In this document: in pieces, positions 1 to 7,625 of the stretch | How positions within the stretch are numbered: the stretch's first letter is position 1 | How the letters are laid out: the number at the start of each line of letters is the position of its first letter | Assembly: GCA_964245755.1 (NCBI GenBank) | Contig: CAXTNV010000045.1 | Coordinates: 1-24,355 of the forward strand | DNA from: Lichenicoccus sp964245755 | Lineage (GTDB): Bacteria; Pseudomonadota; Alphaproteobacteria; Acetobacterales; Acetobacteraceae | DNA length: 24,355 bases | Direction of reading: 5' to 3' | Position numbers and translations under genes: made by a program | Notes under the pieces: generated by a model | Told to the model about the DNA's origin: nothing | Database searches by the model: none | Seen by the model: the letters and a program-made list of their open reading frames with translations, nothing else

Positions 1-2
1 CC

Positions 3-329
3 ACCAGCCCGGCCGAGACCAGCCCGGTGGCGACGCCGGTCGGAGCCGCGCCGGGAGCGGCGCCGGCCGCACCGGTCGATGTCGAGGCGGTGCTCACCGC
101 CCTCGCCGCGAAGAACCCGCAGAGCCTGAACTGGCGCAGCTCGATCGTCGACCTGATGAAGCTGCTGGATCTCGACAGCAGCCTGAAGTCGCGCACCGAA
201 CTCGCGCACGAGCTGAACTACAGCGGAGATACCGCGGACTCCGCCTCGATGAACGTCTGGCTGCACGGCGAGGTGATGCGCAAGCTCGAGGAGAACGGGG
301 GCGCCGTTCCCGCCGACCTGAAGGGCTAG
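3..329 (+). CDS. DUF3597 family protein, 5'-truncated by the window edge
   Basis: This frame is open from the first bases of the window to a TAG at 327-329, so only the last 108 residues or so are visible and the true start lies upstream. The visible part opens with a Pro/Ala/Thr-rich linker and is followed by a compact domain containing NWRSSIVDLMKLLDLDSS, SRTELAHELNYSGD and SASMNVWLHGEVMRKLEENGG. I recognise this as the conserved C-terminal domain of the DUF3597 family (small, LysM-associated in some members, function unknown). A GTG at 27 is an internal in-frame codon and probably not the start. The gene converges on the MFS gene, with a hairpin between the two. The family call is fairly firm; the function is unknown. 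Confidence 0.75.
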   Translation, partial: TSPAETSPVATPVGAAPGAAPAAPVDVEAVLTALAAKNPQSLNWRSSIVDLMKLLDLDSSLKSRTELAHELNYSGDTADSASMNVWLHGEVMRKLEENGGAVPADLKG

Positions 330-339
330 CCTGCCGGGC

Positions 340-369
340 GCGGCGCCGCTCCGGCTGGAGTGGCGCCGC
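340..369. terminator. Strong hairpin between convergent genes, probable transcription terminator
   Basis: Bases 340-352 (GCGGCGCCGCTCC) pair with 357-369 (GGAGTGGCGCCGC) around the four-base loop GGCT. The only imperfect pair is G348/T361, which is a G-U wobble in plus-strand RNA and an A-C mismatch in minus-strand RNA. The hairpin sits exactly between the DUF3597 stop (329) and the MFS stop (376). No T tract follows on either side, so intrinsic termination is inferred from stem strength and position only. Confidence 0.55.
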
Positions 370-375
370 CGGAAC

Positions 376-1689
376 TCAGCCAGGCGGTCGCAACGGCTCG
401 CCCGGCCGCGGGTCAAGCTGCTCGGCCGGGATCGCCTGCCTGATCACCACGGCGTAGGCCACAGCCGCCAGTGCCGCGATCGCCGCACCGGTCAGCAGTG
501 CCGACTTGAACGAGCCGGTGGCTTGGCCGATGATTCCGGTCACCGTCGGCGCCAGCGCGCCCCCGATATAGCCGCCGAAATTCTGCATGGCGCCCAGCGA
601 GGCGGTGCAGTTGCCCGGTGCCGCAACCGGCGCCATCGCCCAGGCGGTGGCGGTCGAGACGTAGATCAGAAACACCGAGATCGAGATGCACCCGATCGCG
701 ACGCCGTTGCTGCGCACCTCGGCGGCGAGCACCGTGAACAGCGCCGTGCCCAGCAGCGCCGCCGCCATCGGATACTTGCGGCTGTCGATGGGCGAGACGC
801 CGCGCTCCACCAGCCAGTCCACCAGCCGCCCGCCGGCGAGGCTGCCGACGACGCCGAACAGGAACGGGATCGCCGCGACCCAGCCGGTGCGGCCGATGCT
901 CATGTGCCGGTCGTGCTCGAGGTAGCCCGGCAGCCAGGCATTGTAGATCCACAGCACGTAGATGCAGCCGAAGAACCCGGCGATCATGCCCCAGCTGGTG
1001 CGGAAGCCGAACAGCCGCCGCCATTGCCGCAGCGTCACCGGGCCGCCCGCGGCTCCGCCTTCGTCCAGGTAGGCCCGCTCGGCCGGGAGCAGCGCGCTCT
1101 CGGCCGGATCGCGATGCACGCGGTAGAACACCGCCGCGAGCAGCAGGCCTGCCAGGCCCATGCAGGCGAACATCCAGCGCCAGCCGAACTGCAGCATCAG
1201 CAGCGTCACCAGCGGCACCGCGATCGCCGAGCCGAGCGTCGAGGAGCAGTTCCAGATGCCGGTCGCGGTGCCGCGGCCACGTATGCTGAACCAGTCCCGG
1301 ACGATCCGGGCACTGGCCGGCGATTGCGGCGCCTCGCCCGCGCCGAGCAGCACCCGGGCGGCGAAGAACTGTCCGTAGCCGGACACCAGGCCGCCGAGCA
1401 CCTGCGCCACCGACCAGAGCGCCATGCCGGCCGACAGCACGCGTCGCGCGCCGAGCCGATCCACCAGCGCGCCCGCGGGCAGCTGGGAAAAGGCGTAGGC
1501 CCAGAGGAACGCCGAGAGAAGCACTCCCATGCCGCGGAGGCTGATGCCGAGATCGTGGCGCACCAGCGGGTTGGCTACCGCCAGCGTCGCGCGGTCGACG
1601 TAGTTCAGGGCGCCGCTGAGCACCAGCAGCAGCAGCGCGATCCGCTGCCTGCGGCGCACTCGGGGCGAGATCACAGGCACGTCCTCCAT
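376..1689 (-). CDS. MFS transporter, anion:cation symporter type
   Basis: Inner-membrane secondary transporter of 437 residues. The sequence shows about 12 hydrophobic segments. The N-terminal motif NYVDRATLAVANPLVRHDLG and the loop LVDRLGARRVLSAGMALWS are typical of the anion:cation symporter branch of the MFS (hexuronate, galactonate and phthalate carriers). RVLLGAGEAPQSPASARIVRDWF matches the TM4 region of that branch. The substrate cannot be read from sequence; an organic anion is the family expectation. I chose the ATG at 1689 because it overlaps the stop of the upstream cardiolipin synthase gene as TGATG, implying translational coupling. A start 21 codons upstream (1752) would add a Pro/Ala-rich tail reaching into the neighbour and is less likely. 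The gene ends near the shared hairpin at 340-369. Confidence 0.85.
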   Translation of the reverse strand: MEDVPVISPRVRRRQRIALLLLVLSGALNYVDRATLAVANPLVRHDLGISLRGMGVLLSAFLWAYAFSQLPAGALVDRLGARRVLSAGMALWSVAQVLGGLVSGYGQFFAARVLLGAGEAPQSPASARIVRDWFSIRGRGTATGIWNCSSTLGSAIAVPLVTLLMLQFGWRWMFACMGLAGLLLAAVFYRVHRDPAESALLPAERAYLDEGGAAGGPVTLRQWRRLFGFRTSWGMIAGFFGCIYVLWIYNAWLPGYLEHDRHMSIGRTGWVAAIPFLFGVVGSLAGGRLVDWLVERGVSPIDSRKYPMAAALLGTALFTVLAAEVRSNGVAIGCISISVFLIYVSTATAWAMAPVAAPGNCTASLGAMQNFGGYIGGALAPTVTGIIGQATGSFKSALLTGAAIAALAAVAYAVVIRQAIPAEQLDPRPGEPLRPPG

Positions 1690-2888
1690 CAGATCAGCGG
1701 CTGCCACAGCCGGGTCACCTGCTCCGCCAGGCGCTCGCGCAGCGAGCGGCACTGCCAGTCGCGCAGGGCGACGTGCACGGCGCCGTCGATGAGCCCGCGC
1801 AGCATCGCCTCGACCGCCGAGGCGGTCCGCCGGCCGAGCACGATCGCGTCGATCTCGTTGTTGAAGTAGACCGAGCGGCGGTCGAAGTTCGACGAGCCGA
1901 CCGCGCTCCAGACGCCGTCGACCGTCGCCACCTTGGCGTGCAGCATGGCGCGATGCACCTCGTGGATCCGCGCCCCGGCGCGCAGCAGCCGACCGTACGT
2001 CGCGCGCGCCGCATGCACCGCCGAGGGCACGTCGCTGTAGCCGGCGAGCAGCAGGTCGACGGCAACGCCGCGACGGCAGGCATCCGCGAGCTGGGCCTGT
2101 TCGGCCGCGGTCGGCGTGAAGTAGCCGGTGGCGAGCAGGATGCGCCGGTCCGCCCCCTCGATCGCGGCGCTGATCGCGCCGTTGAACAGGGGCCGCTTCT
2201 CGCGCGGCGCGCTGCCGTCGATGCGCAGCATCTCGTCATCCCGGCATGACGACGCGAAGACAGTTCGCCCCGACCCGACGCGCAACGGCGCGCCGCCGTC
2301 GCCCTGCCCATCCCAGGTGTGCAGGAACAGCTTCTGGATCTCGGCGACCGCCGGGCCTTCGACGCGCACCGCGCAGTCGATCCAGAAGGCGTGCTGCGGG
2401 TCCGGGCCGCGGCCGACGCACTCGGGGGTCTCGTATACCCTGGAGAGGTTCACCCCGCCGAGGATGCCGACCGCCCCGTCCACGACGGCCAGCTTGCGGT
2501 GGTCGCGGTCGTTGACGCTGACGTTGAAGTATCGCCGCAGCGGATTGACCGAGTGGTACTCGAGCACGCGCACCCCTGCCGCCTGCAGCCGGTCGAACTG
2601 CGCCTCCGGGGTGTCGACGGAGCCGACCGCGTCCCAGATCACCGCGACCTCGATCCCCGCGCGCGCCTTCGCCTCCAGCAGGTCGAACAGCGAGCGGCCG
2701 TCCATCGTGACGTCCTCGAGGGTGTAGTACTCGAGGTGGACATGGTCCGACGCCGCCTCGATCGCGTCCAGGATGGCGCGGATCGCGGCCGCACCGCTCG
2801 GCAGCAGCGTGACCCGGCCGCCGGTGAGCGGGCAGTCCGAGACCGGGCCGTGCAGGCGGGCATGACGCGCGAGTTCGTCGTCAGACAA
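1689..2888 (-). CDS. Phospholipase D-family cardiolipin synthase-like protein
   Basis: A 399-residue member of the phospholipase D superfamily with both catalytic HxKxxxxD motifs: H130-R-K132 to D137, followed by GGVN, and H317-A-K319 to D324, followed by GSSNFDRRS. The paired motifs and the 'HLEYYTLEDVTMDG' strand before the first match bacterial cardiolipin synthases. These join two phosphatidylglycerols, or exchange phosphatidyl groups, at the membrane. No N-terminal transmembrane pair is present, so it resembles the ClsB type more than ClsA. The start is a TTG at 2888, the most upstream start codon in frame, with a GGAG about 10 bases before it. It is divergent from lptF (59 bases between starts) and coupled by TGATG to the downstream transporter. 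The exact product is inferred, and other phosphatidyl transfer reactions are possible. Confidence 0.85.
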   Translation of the reverse strand: MSDDELARHARLHGPVSDCPLTGGRVTLLPSGAAAIRAILDAIEAASDHVHLEYYTLEDVTMDGRSLFDLLEAKARAGIEVAVIWDAVGSVDTPEAQFDRLQAAGVRVLEYHSVNPLRRYFNVSVNDRDHRKLAVVDGAVGILGGVNLSRVYETPECVGRGPDPQHAFWIDCAVRVEGPAVAEIQKLFLHTWDGQGDGGAPLRVGSGRTVFASSCRDDEMLRIDGSAPREKRPLFNGAISAAIEGADRRILLATGYFTPTAAEQAQLADACRRGVAVDLLLAGYSDVPSAVHAARATYGRLLRAGARIHEVHRAMLHAKVATVDGVWSAVGSSNFDRRSVYFNNEIDAIVLGRRTASAVEAMLRGLIDGAVHVALRDWQCRSLRERLAEQVTRLWQPLI

Positions 2889-2936
2889 TGATGTATCGCT
2901 CCGGCCAGCGCCCTTTTGCCCGCGCCCGCGTGAGGG

Positions 2937-2944
2937 TAAGGAGG
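2937..2944 (+). promoter_or_regulatory. Near-perfect Shine-Dalgarno that fixes the lptF start
   Basis: TAAGGAGG complements the 3' end of 16S rRNA over eight bases and lies three bases before the ATG at 2948. It selects this ATG over the in-frame upstream ATG at 2888, which would add a 20-residue basic, non-membrane extension. Confidence 0.6.
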
Positions 2945-2947
2945 AGC

Positions 2948-4105
2948 ATGACCGCGCTGTTCGTCACCAGGCTCGACCGGTATGTGCTGCGACAGCTGCT
3001 GGCGGCGCTGCTCGCCACCACGGCGGGCCTCGCGGCCCTGATCTGGCTGACCCAGTCGCTGCGCTTCGTGGCCATGGTGGTCGATCGCGGCCTGTCGCTG
3101 CGGGTATTCCTGCAGCTCACCGGCCTGCTGATCCCTTCCTTCGTCGCCGTCATCCTGCCCATCACCACCTTCGTGGTCATCCAGTTCATCTACCAGCGCC
3201 TGTCCGGCGACCGCGAGCTGACGGTGATGCGCGCGGCCGGCCTGTCGCCCTCCTCGGTGGCCCGTCCGGCCCTGGCCTGTGCCGCGATCTCGGTGCTGCT
3301 CTCCTACGTGCTCAACCTGGCTGTGGTGCCCACGAGCTACCACGCGTTCCGCGAGTACGAGTTCGAGATCCGCAACAAGATGGCCGCCTTCCTGCTGCAG
3401 GAGGGGGTGTTCACGCCGGTCTCGGACAACCTCACCGTCTATGTGCGCTCGCGCGACCAGGACGGCCTGCTGCACGGCATCCTGGTCGAGGACGACCGCC
3501 AGAAGAACATACGCGCCACCATCCTCGCCGAGCGCGGCGCCCTGGTGGCGACCGACGGGCCGCCGCACGTGCTGCTGTTCAACGGCTCGCGCGAGGAGAT
3601 CGACCGCAGCACCGGGCGGCTGAACGTGCTCACCTTCTCGCGCAACAGCATCGACCTGAGCCCGTCGAACAAGGACGAGCAGCGCTTCCGCGACTCAGCC
3701 GAGATGTCGATGGGAGAGCTGCTCGACCCCGACCCGCGCACGGTGGCGGCGCGCGACCGCGGCAAGCTGCTGGTCGAGGCGCATCGCCGGCTGACCGCGC
3801 CGCTGACCGCGTTCTCGTTCGCCATGGTGGCGCTGGTCTGCGTGCTGACCGGCGCGTTCAGCCGGCACGGCAGCGCGATCCGGCCGCTGGTGGCGGTGCT
3901 GGTGGTGGTCGGGCTGCTCGCCACCGGCCTGGTGATCCAGAACGTCGCCGCCCGCAGGCCGGCGCTGATCCCGCTGATCTGGCTGGAGGCGATCCTGCCC
4001 GGCCTGATCTGCGCCGGCATGCTGTTCGTCCCGCAGTGGCAGCAGCGCGACCCGCGCGACGCCCGCTCCCCGGTGCGGTCCCGGCACTCCTCGTCGGTGG
4101 CGTAG
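2948..4105 (+). CDS. lptF: LPS export ABC transporter permease LptF
   Basis: Inner-membrane permease that, with LptG and the ATPase LptB, extracts lipopolysaccharide and feeds it to the periplasmic bridge. The 385 residues have the YjgP/YjgQ layout. Three N-terminal membrane segments lie in roughly the first 130 residues, including the hallmark SGDRELTVMRAAGLSP coupling region that contacts LptB. A periplasmic jellyroll domain (about 135-270) follows, then three C-terminal membrane segments. The order FREYEFEIRNKMAAFLLQEGVFTPV before the periplasmic domain is typical of LptF. It is the first gene of lptF-lptG-lptD-surA-rsmA, and lptG starts 64 bases after its stop. The C-terminal tail is Arg/Ser-rich and likely cytoplasmic. 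Confidence 0.93.
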   Translation: MTALFVTRLDRYVLRQLLAALLATTAGLAALIWLTQSLRFVAMVVDRGLSLRVFLQLTGLLIPSFVAVILPITTFVVIQFIYQRLSGDRELTVMRAAGLSPSSVARPALACAAISVLLSYVLNLAVVPTSYHAFREYEFEIRNKMAAFLLQEGVFTPVSDNLTVYVRSRDQDGLLHGILVEDDRQKNIRATILAERGALVATDGPPHVLLFNGSREEIDRSTGRLNVLTFSRNSIDLSPSNKDEQRFRDSAEMSMGELLDPDPRTVAARDRGKLLVEAHRRLTAPLTAFSFAMVALVCVLTGAFSRHGSAIRPLVAVLVVVGLLATGLVIQNVAARRPALIPLIWLEAILPGLICAGMLFVPQWQQRDPRDARSPVRSRHSSSVA

Positions 4106-4169
4106 CGGATGCGGTCGGCCTCACGGCGGGGACGGCCGCGCTGCCGCCCCGGACATCGCGGCTAGCGCG

Positions 4170-5285
4170 ATGCCGGTTGCCGTCACCCTCTCGCTCTACC
4201 TGGCACGCCAGTTCAGCCTCGCTGTGCTGGCGATGATCGCCGCCCTGACCGGGCTGGTCTCGCTGTTCGACTTCATCGACCTGCTGCGCCGCGCCGCGAC
4301 CCGTCCGGATGTCGGCGCCACGCTGGCGCTGCAGATCGCGGCCCTGCGCCTGCCGTACGCGTGCATCGAGATCCTGCCGTTCGCGGTGCTGCTGGGCGGC
4401 ATCGTCTGCTTCTGGCGGCTGACCCGCTCCTCGGAGCTGATCGTGGCGCGCGCCGCCGGGATCTCCGCCTGGCAGTTCCTCGCGGCCCCTCTCGCCTGCG
4501 CGCTGCTGATCGGCGGACTCGCGACGACGGTGCTGAGCCCGCTCTCCTCGGTGATGTACGCCGAGGCGGAGTCGCTCGACAACGTCTACCTGCGCAGCGG
4601 CAGCGGCGGCACGCTGGACCTCGCGGGCGGCCAGCTCTGGCTGCGCCAGGCGGATCGCCAGCTGGTGCCGGACGGGGTGACGATGCTGCACGCGCGGCAG
4701 GTGCAGATGCGGCACGACACGCTCGACCTGTCCGGCGTCAGCGTGTTCCGCCTCGACGGCTCGGACCACCTGCTGCTGCGCATCGAGGCGCCGTCGGCCC
4801 GGCTCGGCCGCAGGCAGTGGCGGCTGCGCGACGCGCACACCGTGAGGCCGGACCACCTGCCGGTATCGGTGGGCGACATGAGCCTGCCCACCGACCTGAC
4901 CGTGCACCGGGTGCAGGAGAGCTTCGCCTCGCCCGACACGCTGTCGGTCTGGACGCTGCCCGGCTTCATCCGGCTGCTCGAGCGCTCGGGCTTCTCGGCG
5001 ATCCGCCATCAGCTGCACTTCCAGACGCTGCTGGCGCTGCCGCTGCTCGCGGGCACGATGGCGCTGGTCTCCGCCGGCTTCTCGATGCGTCCGGCGCGAC
5101 GCGGCGGTGTGGCGCGGATGATCGGCAGCGGCGTGCTCGCCGGCTTCTCGCTGTTCACGGTCTCCAAGATCGCCGAGCAGTTCGGCCAGTCAGGGGCACT
5201 CCCCCCGGTGATGGCGGCATGGGCGCCGACCGGGGCCGGGCTGCTGCTCGCCATCACGCTGCTGCTTCACCTGGAGGATGGCTGA
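4170..5285 (+). CDS. lptG: LPS export ABC transporter permease LptG
   Basis: Second permease of the LptB2FG transporter, 371 residues, in the inner membrane. The N-terminal segment (YLARQFSLAVLAMIAALTGL, then SLFDFIDLLRRA) and the coupling motif RSSELIVARAAGISAWQFL mark it as an LptF/LptG homologue paralogous to the preceding gene. A periplasmic beta domain occupies about 120-265, and three C-terminal membrane helices follow. I infer LptG rather than LptF from its second position and from 'DFIDLLRR', common in LptG. The start ATG at 4170 has no strong Shine-Dalgarno. Its TGA overlaps the lptD start as TGATG (5283-5287), so the inner- and outer-membrane parts of the export bridge are translationally coupled. 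Confidence 0.92.
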   Translation: MPVAVTLSLYLARQFSLAVLAMIAALTGLVSLFDFIDLLRRAATRPDVGATLALQIAALRLPYACIEILPFAVLLGGIVCFWRLTRSSELIVARAAGISAWQFLAAPLACALLIGGLATTVLSPLSSVMYAEAESLDNVYLRSGSGGTLDLAGGQLWLRQADRQLVPDGVTMLHARQVQMRHDTLDLSGVSVFRLDGSDHLLLRIEAPSARLGRRQWRLRDAHTVRPDHLPVSVGDMSLPTDLTVHRVQESFASPDTLSVWTLPGFIRLLERSGFSAIRHQLHFQTLLALPLLAGTMALVSAGFSMRPARRGGVARMIGSGVLAGFSLFTVSKIAEQFGQSGALPPVMAAWAPTGAGLLLAITLLLHLEDG

Positions 5286-7612
5286 TGCGCGGCCGCCTGT
5301 TTCGAGCTGATCCGGGTCGCGGCGCATCCGGGAGCCGGGCGCCGGCCGCGGCACTGGGCGCCGCACTGCCCGCCGCACTGGCCGCCGCGCTCGCGGTGTG
5401 GCACGCCGCGCCGGCGGCGGCGCAGGTGGCGCTGCCCGGCCTGTCGAACAAGGGCGCGCCACTGTCGCGCGACGAACCCGTCACCTTCCAGTCGGATGCG
5501 GTCTCCTACGACAGCAAGCGCGCGCTGGTCACCTGGACCGGCCACGTCGAGATCTGGCAGAACGACCACATCCTGCGCGCCGACAAGGTGACGTATGACC
5601 GCACCACCGGCGTCGCTGCCGCCACGGGCCACGTCGTGCTGGTCGAGCCGGACGGCCAGGTGCTGTTCGCGCAGTACGCCGAGCTGACCCAGGGCATGCG
5701 CCAGGCGGTGATGGACGACATGCGCGCCCTGCTGGCGATGAACGGCAAGCTCGCGGCCAACGGCGCGCGCCGCACCGACGGCAAGATCAACCAGATGTCG
5801 CGGGCGGTGTACACCGCCTGCAAGCTCTGCGCGGCGCACCCCGAGAAGGCGCCGTTCTGGCAGCTGCGCTCCGCCTCGGCGACGCAGGACCTGGAGCACA
5901 AGCGCATCGAGTACGAGGACAGCTACCTCGACATGTTCGGCGTGCCGGTCGGCTACCTGCCGTACTTCTCGGTGCCCGATCCGTCGGTGAAGCGGCAGAG
6001 CGGCTTCCTGCTGGCCAACATCTCGCCGCACGACAAGAACCTCGGCACCTACGTCACGCTGCCCTACTACCTGGTGATCAACGACTCCTCGGACGCGACC
6101 TTCGTGCCGCTGATCGCGTCGGACACCGGTCCGCAGTTCACCGCGCAGTATCGCGACCGGCTCAACGAGGGCCGCTTCAACCTCACCGGCGCGCTCGCCT
6201 ACGACACCCGCACCCCGTACGAGGTCAGCGGCGACACCACCGACCACGGCACGCTCGGCCTGTCCGGCTACCTGTTCGCCAATGCCGACTTCGTCTGGAA
6301 CGACCACTGGCACTACGGCACCAGCATCAACGTCGCGACCTCGTCGGACTACATGCGCGACTACCGGATCAGCGGCTACGGCAACGACGTGCTGACCAGC
6401 AACGTCTTCGTCGAGGGCTTCGGCGTGGGCGCCTATTCGCGGCTCGACTCGATCGTCTTCCAGGGATTGAACCGCGGCGTCATCAACCAGAGCCAGCTGC
6501 CCTACGTGCTGCCGCGCTACCAGTACCATTTCTTCGGCGAGCCGGATGCCCTCGGCGGCCGCCTCAGCGTCGACACCAACGACTTCAACGTCTACCGTCC
6601 CGACGGCACCTCGGACGAGCGCGCCAACCTGAGCCTGAACTACGACCGGCCGTTCCGCGGCCCGCTCGGGCAGGCGTGGGACTTCACCGTGCATCTCGAC
6701 TCCGCCGCCTACAACGCGCACAAGCTCGACCTCGCGCCGAACTACGACGGCGTGAACGCCGCCAGCACCGCGCGGGCGCTGCCGACCGCGGCGCTGAAGC
6801 TGAACTGGCCGTTCCTGCGCACGCTGAAGGGCGGCAGCACCCAGATCGTCGAGCCGATCGTGCAGCTGATCGCGGCTCCCAACTCCGGCAACAGCGCCCG
6901 CGACAACATTCCCAACGAGGACAGCCTCGACTACGAGTTCACCGACACCACCCTGTTCCAGATCAACCGGCACGAGGGCATCGACCGGCTCGACGGCGGA
7001 CTGCGCGCCAATGTCGGGCTGCACGGCAACTGGAGCTGGGGCGGCCGGGAGATCGACGCGCTGGTCGGCGAATCCTACCAGGAGCATGTCGACCAGAACC
7101 AGATCCCGGACAGCGGCCTCGCGACCCGTGCCTCGGACGTCGTCGGACGCGTCAGGTTCGTGCCGGCGGACTGGCTCGACTTCACCGCGCGCGGCCGTTT
7201 CGACCACGAGTCCGGCCAGACCCACTTCGCCGACGGCCTGGTCAGCGCCGGCACCGACCTGCTGCGCGTCAGCGGCGGCTACATCTACAACTCGCGCGAC
7301 ATCTACTACTACTACGACACCAACATACACACCGGCACGCCGGACCTCGCCTACTTCACGCCGACCAACGAGGCGACGCTCGGGATCTCCAGCCATTTCC
7401 TGCAGTACCGCCTGTCCACCTTCGCCCGACGCGACCTCGCCACCAACCGCTACGTCGCCATCGGCGCCAACGGCGCCTACGAGAACGACTGCTTCATCTT
7501 CGACGTCTCGTTCGTGCGCCGCTACACCACGATCAATGGCGACAACGGCGACACCTCGGTGCTGTTCAGCATCACCTTCAAGACGATCGGCACCTTCCCG
7601 GTGAACGGCTAG
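5285..7612 (+). CDS. lptD: LPS assembly outer-membrane protein LptD
   Basis: Outer-membrane beta-barrel that inserts LPS into the outer leaflet. The 775-residue protein has a long Ala-rich signal peptide ending at AAPAAA-Q (about residue 46). An OstA/LptA-like jellyroll follows (about 55-170; VTFQSDAVSYDSK, WTGHVEIWQNDHILRADKVTYD), then the barrel with the conserved YLPYFSVPDPSVKRQSGFL. The C-terminus (VLFSITFKTIGTF) resembles a BAM-recognised terminal strand. Only three cysteines are visible: C179 and C182 (CKLC) and C736 near the end. E. coli LptD uses four, including one just after the signal peptide. The start ATG overlaps the lptG stop, and surA follows within about 15 bases. Confidence 0.93.
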   Translation: MRGRLFRADPGRGASGSRAPAAALGAALPAALAAALAVWHAAPAAAQVALPGLSNKGAPLSRDEPVTFQSDAVSYDSKRALVTWTGHVEIWQNDHILRADKVTYDRTTGVAAATGHVVLVEPDGQVLFAQYAELTQGMRQAVMDDMRALLAMNGKLAANGARRTDGKINQMSRAVYTACKLCAAHPEKAPFWQLRSASATQDLEHKRIEYEDSYLDMFGVPVGYLPYFSVPDPSVKRQSGFLLANISPHDKNLGTYVTLPYYLVINDSSDATFVPLIASDTGPQFTAQYRDRLNEGRFNLTGALAYDTRTPYEVSGDTTDHGTLGLSGYLFANADFVWNDHWHYGTSINVATSSDYMRDYRISGYGNDVLTSNVFVEGFGVGAYSRLDSIVFQGLNRGVINQSQLPYVLPRYQYHFFGEPDALGGRLSVDTNDFNVYRPDGTSDERANLSLNYDRPFRGPLGQAWDFTVHLDSAAYNAHKLDLAPNYDGVNAASTARALPTAALKLNWPFLRTLKGGSTQIVEPIVQLIAAPNSGNSARDNIPNEDSLDYEFTDTTLFQINRHEGIDRLDGGLRANVGLHGNWSWGGREIDALVGESYQEHVDQNQIPDSGLATRASDVVGRVRFVPADWLDFTARGRFDHESGQTHFADGLVSAGTDLLRVSGGYIYNSRDIYYYYDTNIHTGTPDLAYFTPTNEATLGISSHFLQYRLSTFARRDLATNRYVAIGANGAYENDCFIFDVSFVRRYTTINGDNGDTSVLFSITFKTIGTFPVNG

Positions 7613-7625
7613 GCAGGTGATCAAG

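Noticed and set aside
1..28. Short direct repeat of ACCAGCCCGG at the window start
   Set aside because: It lies within the Pro/Thr/Ala-rich linker codons of the DUF3597 gene and is explained by amino acid bias.
413..1869. Long plus-strand and alternate minus-frame open frames across the MFS and cardiolipin synthase genes
   Set aside because: Their translations are Arg/Ala/His/Gln-rich with no domain, as expected for antisense or shifted frames of GC-rich genes. The minus-strand frames carry clear conserved motifs.
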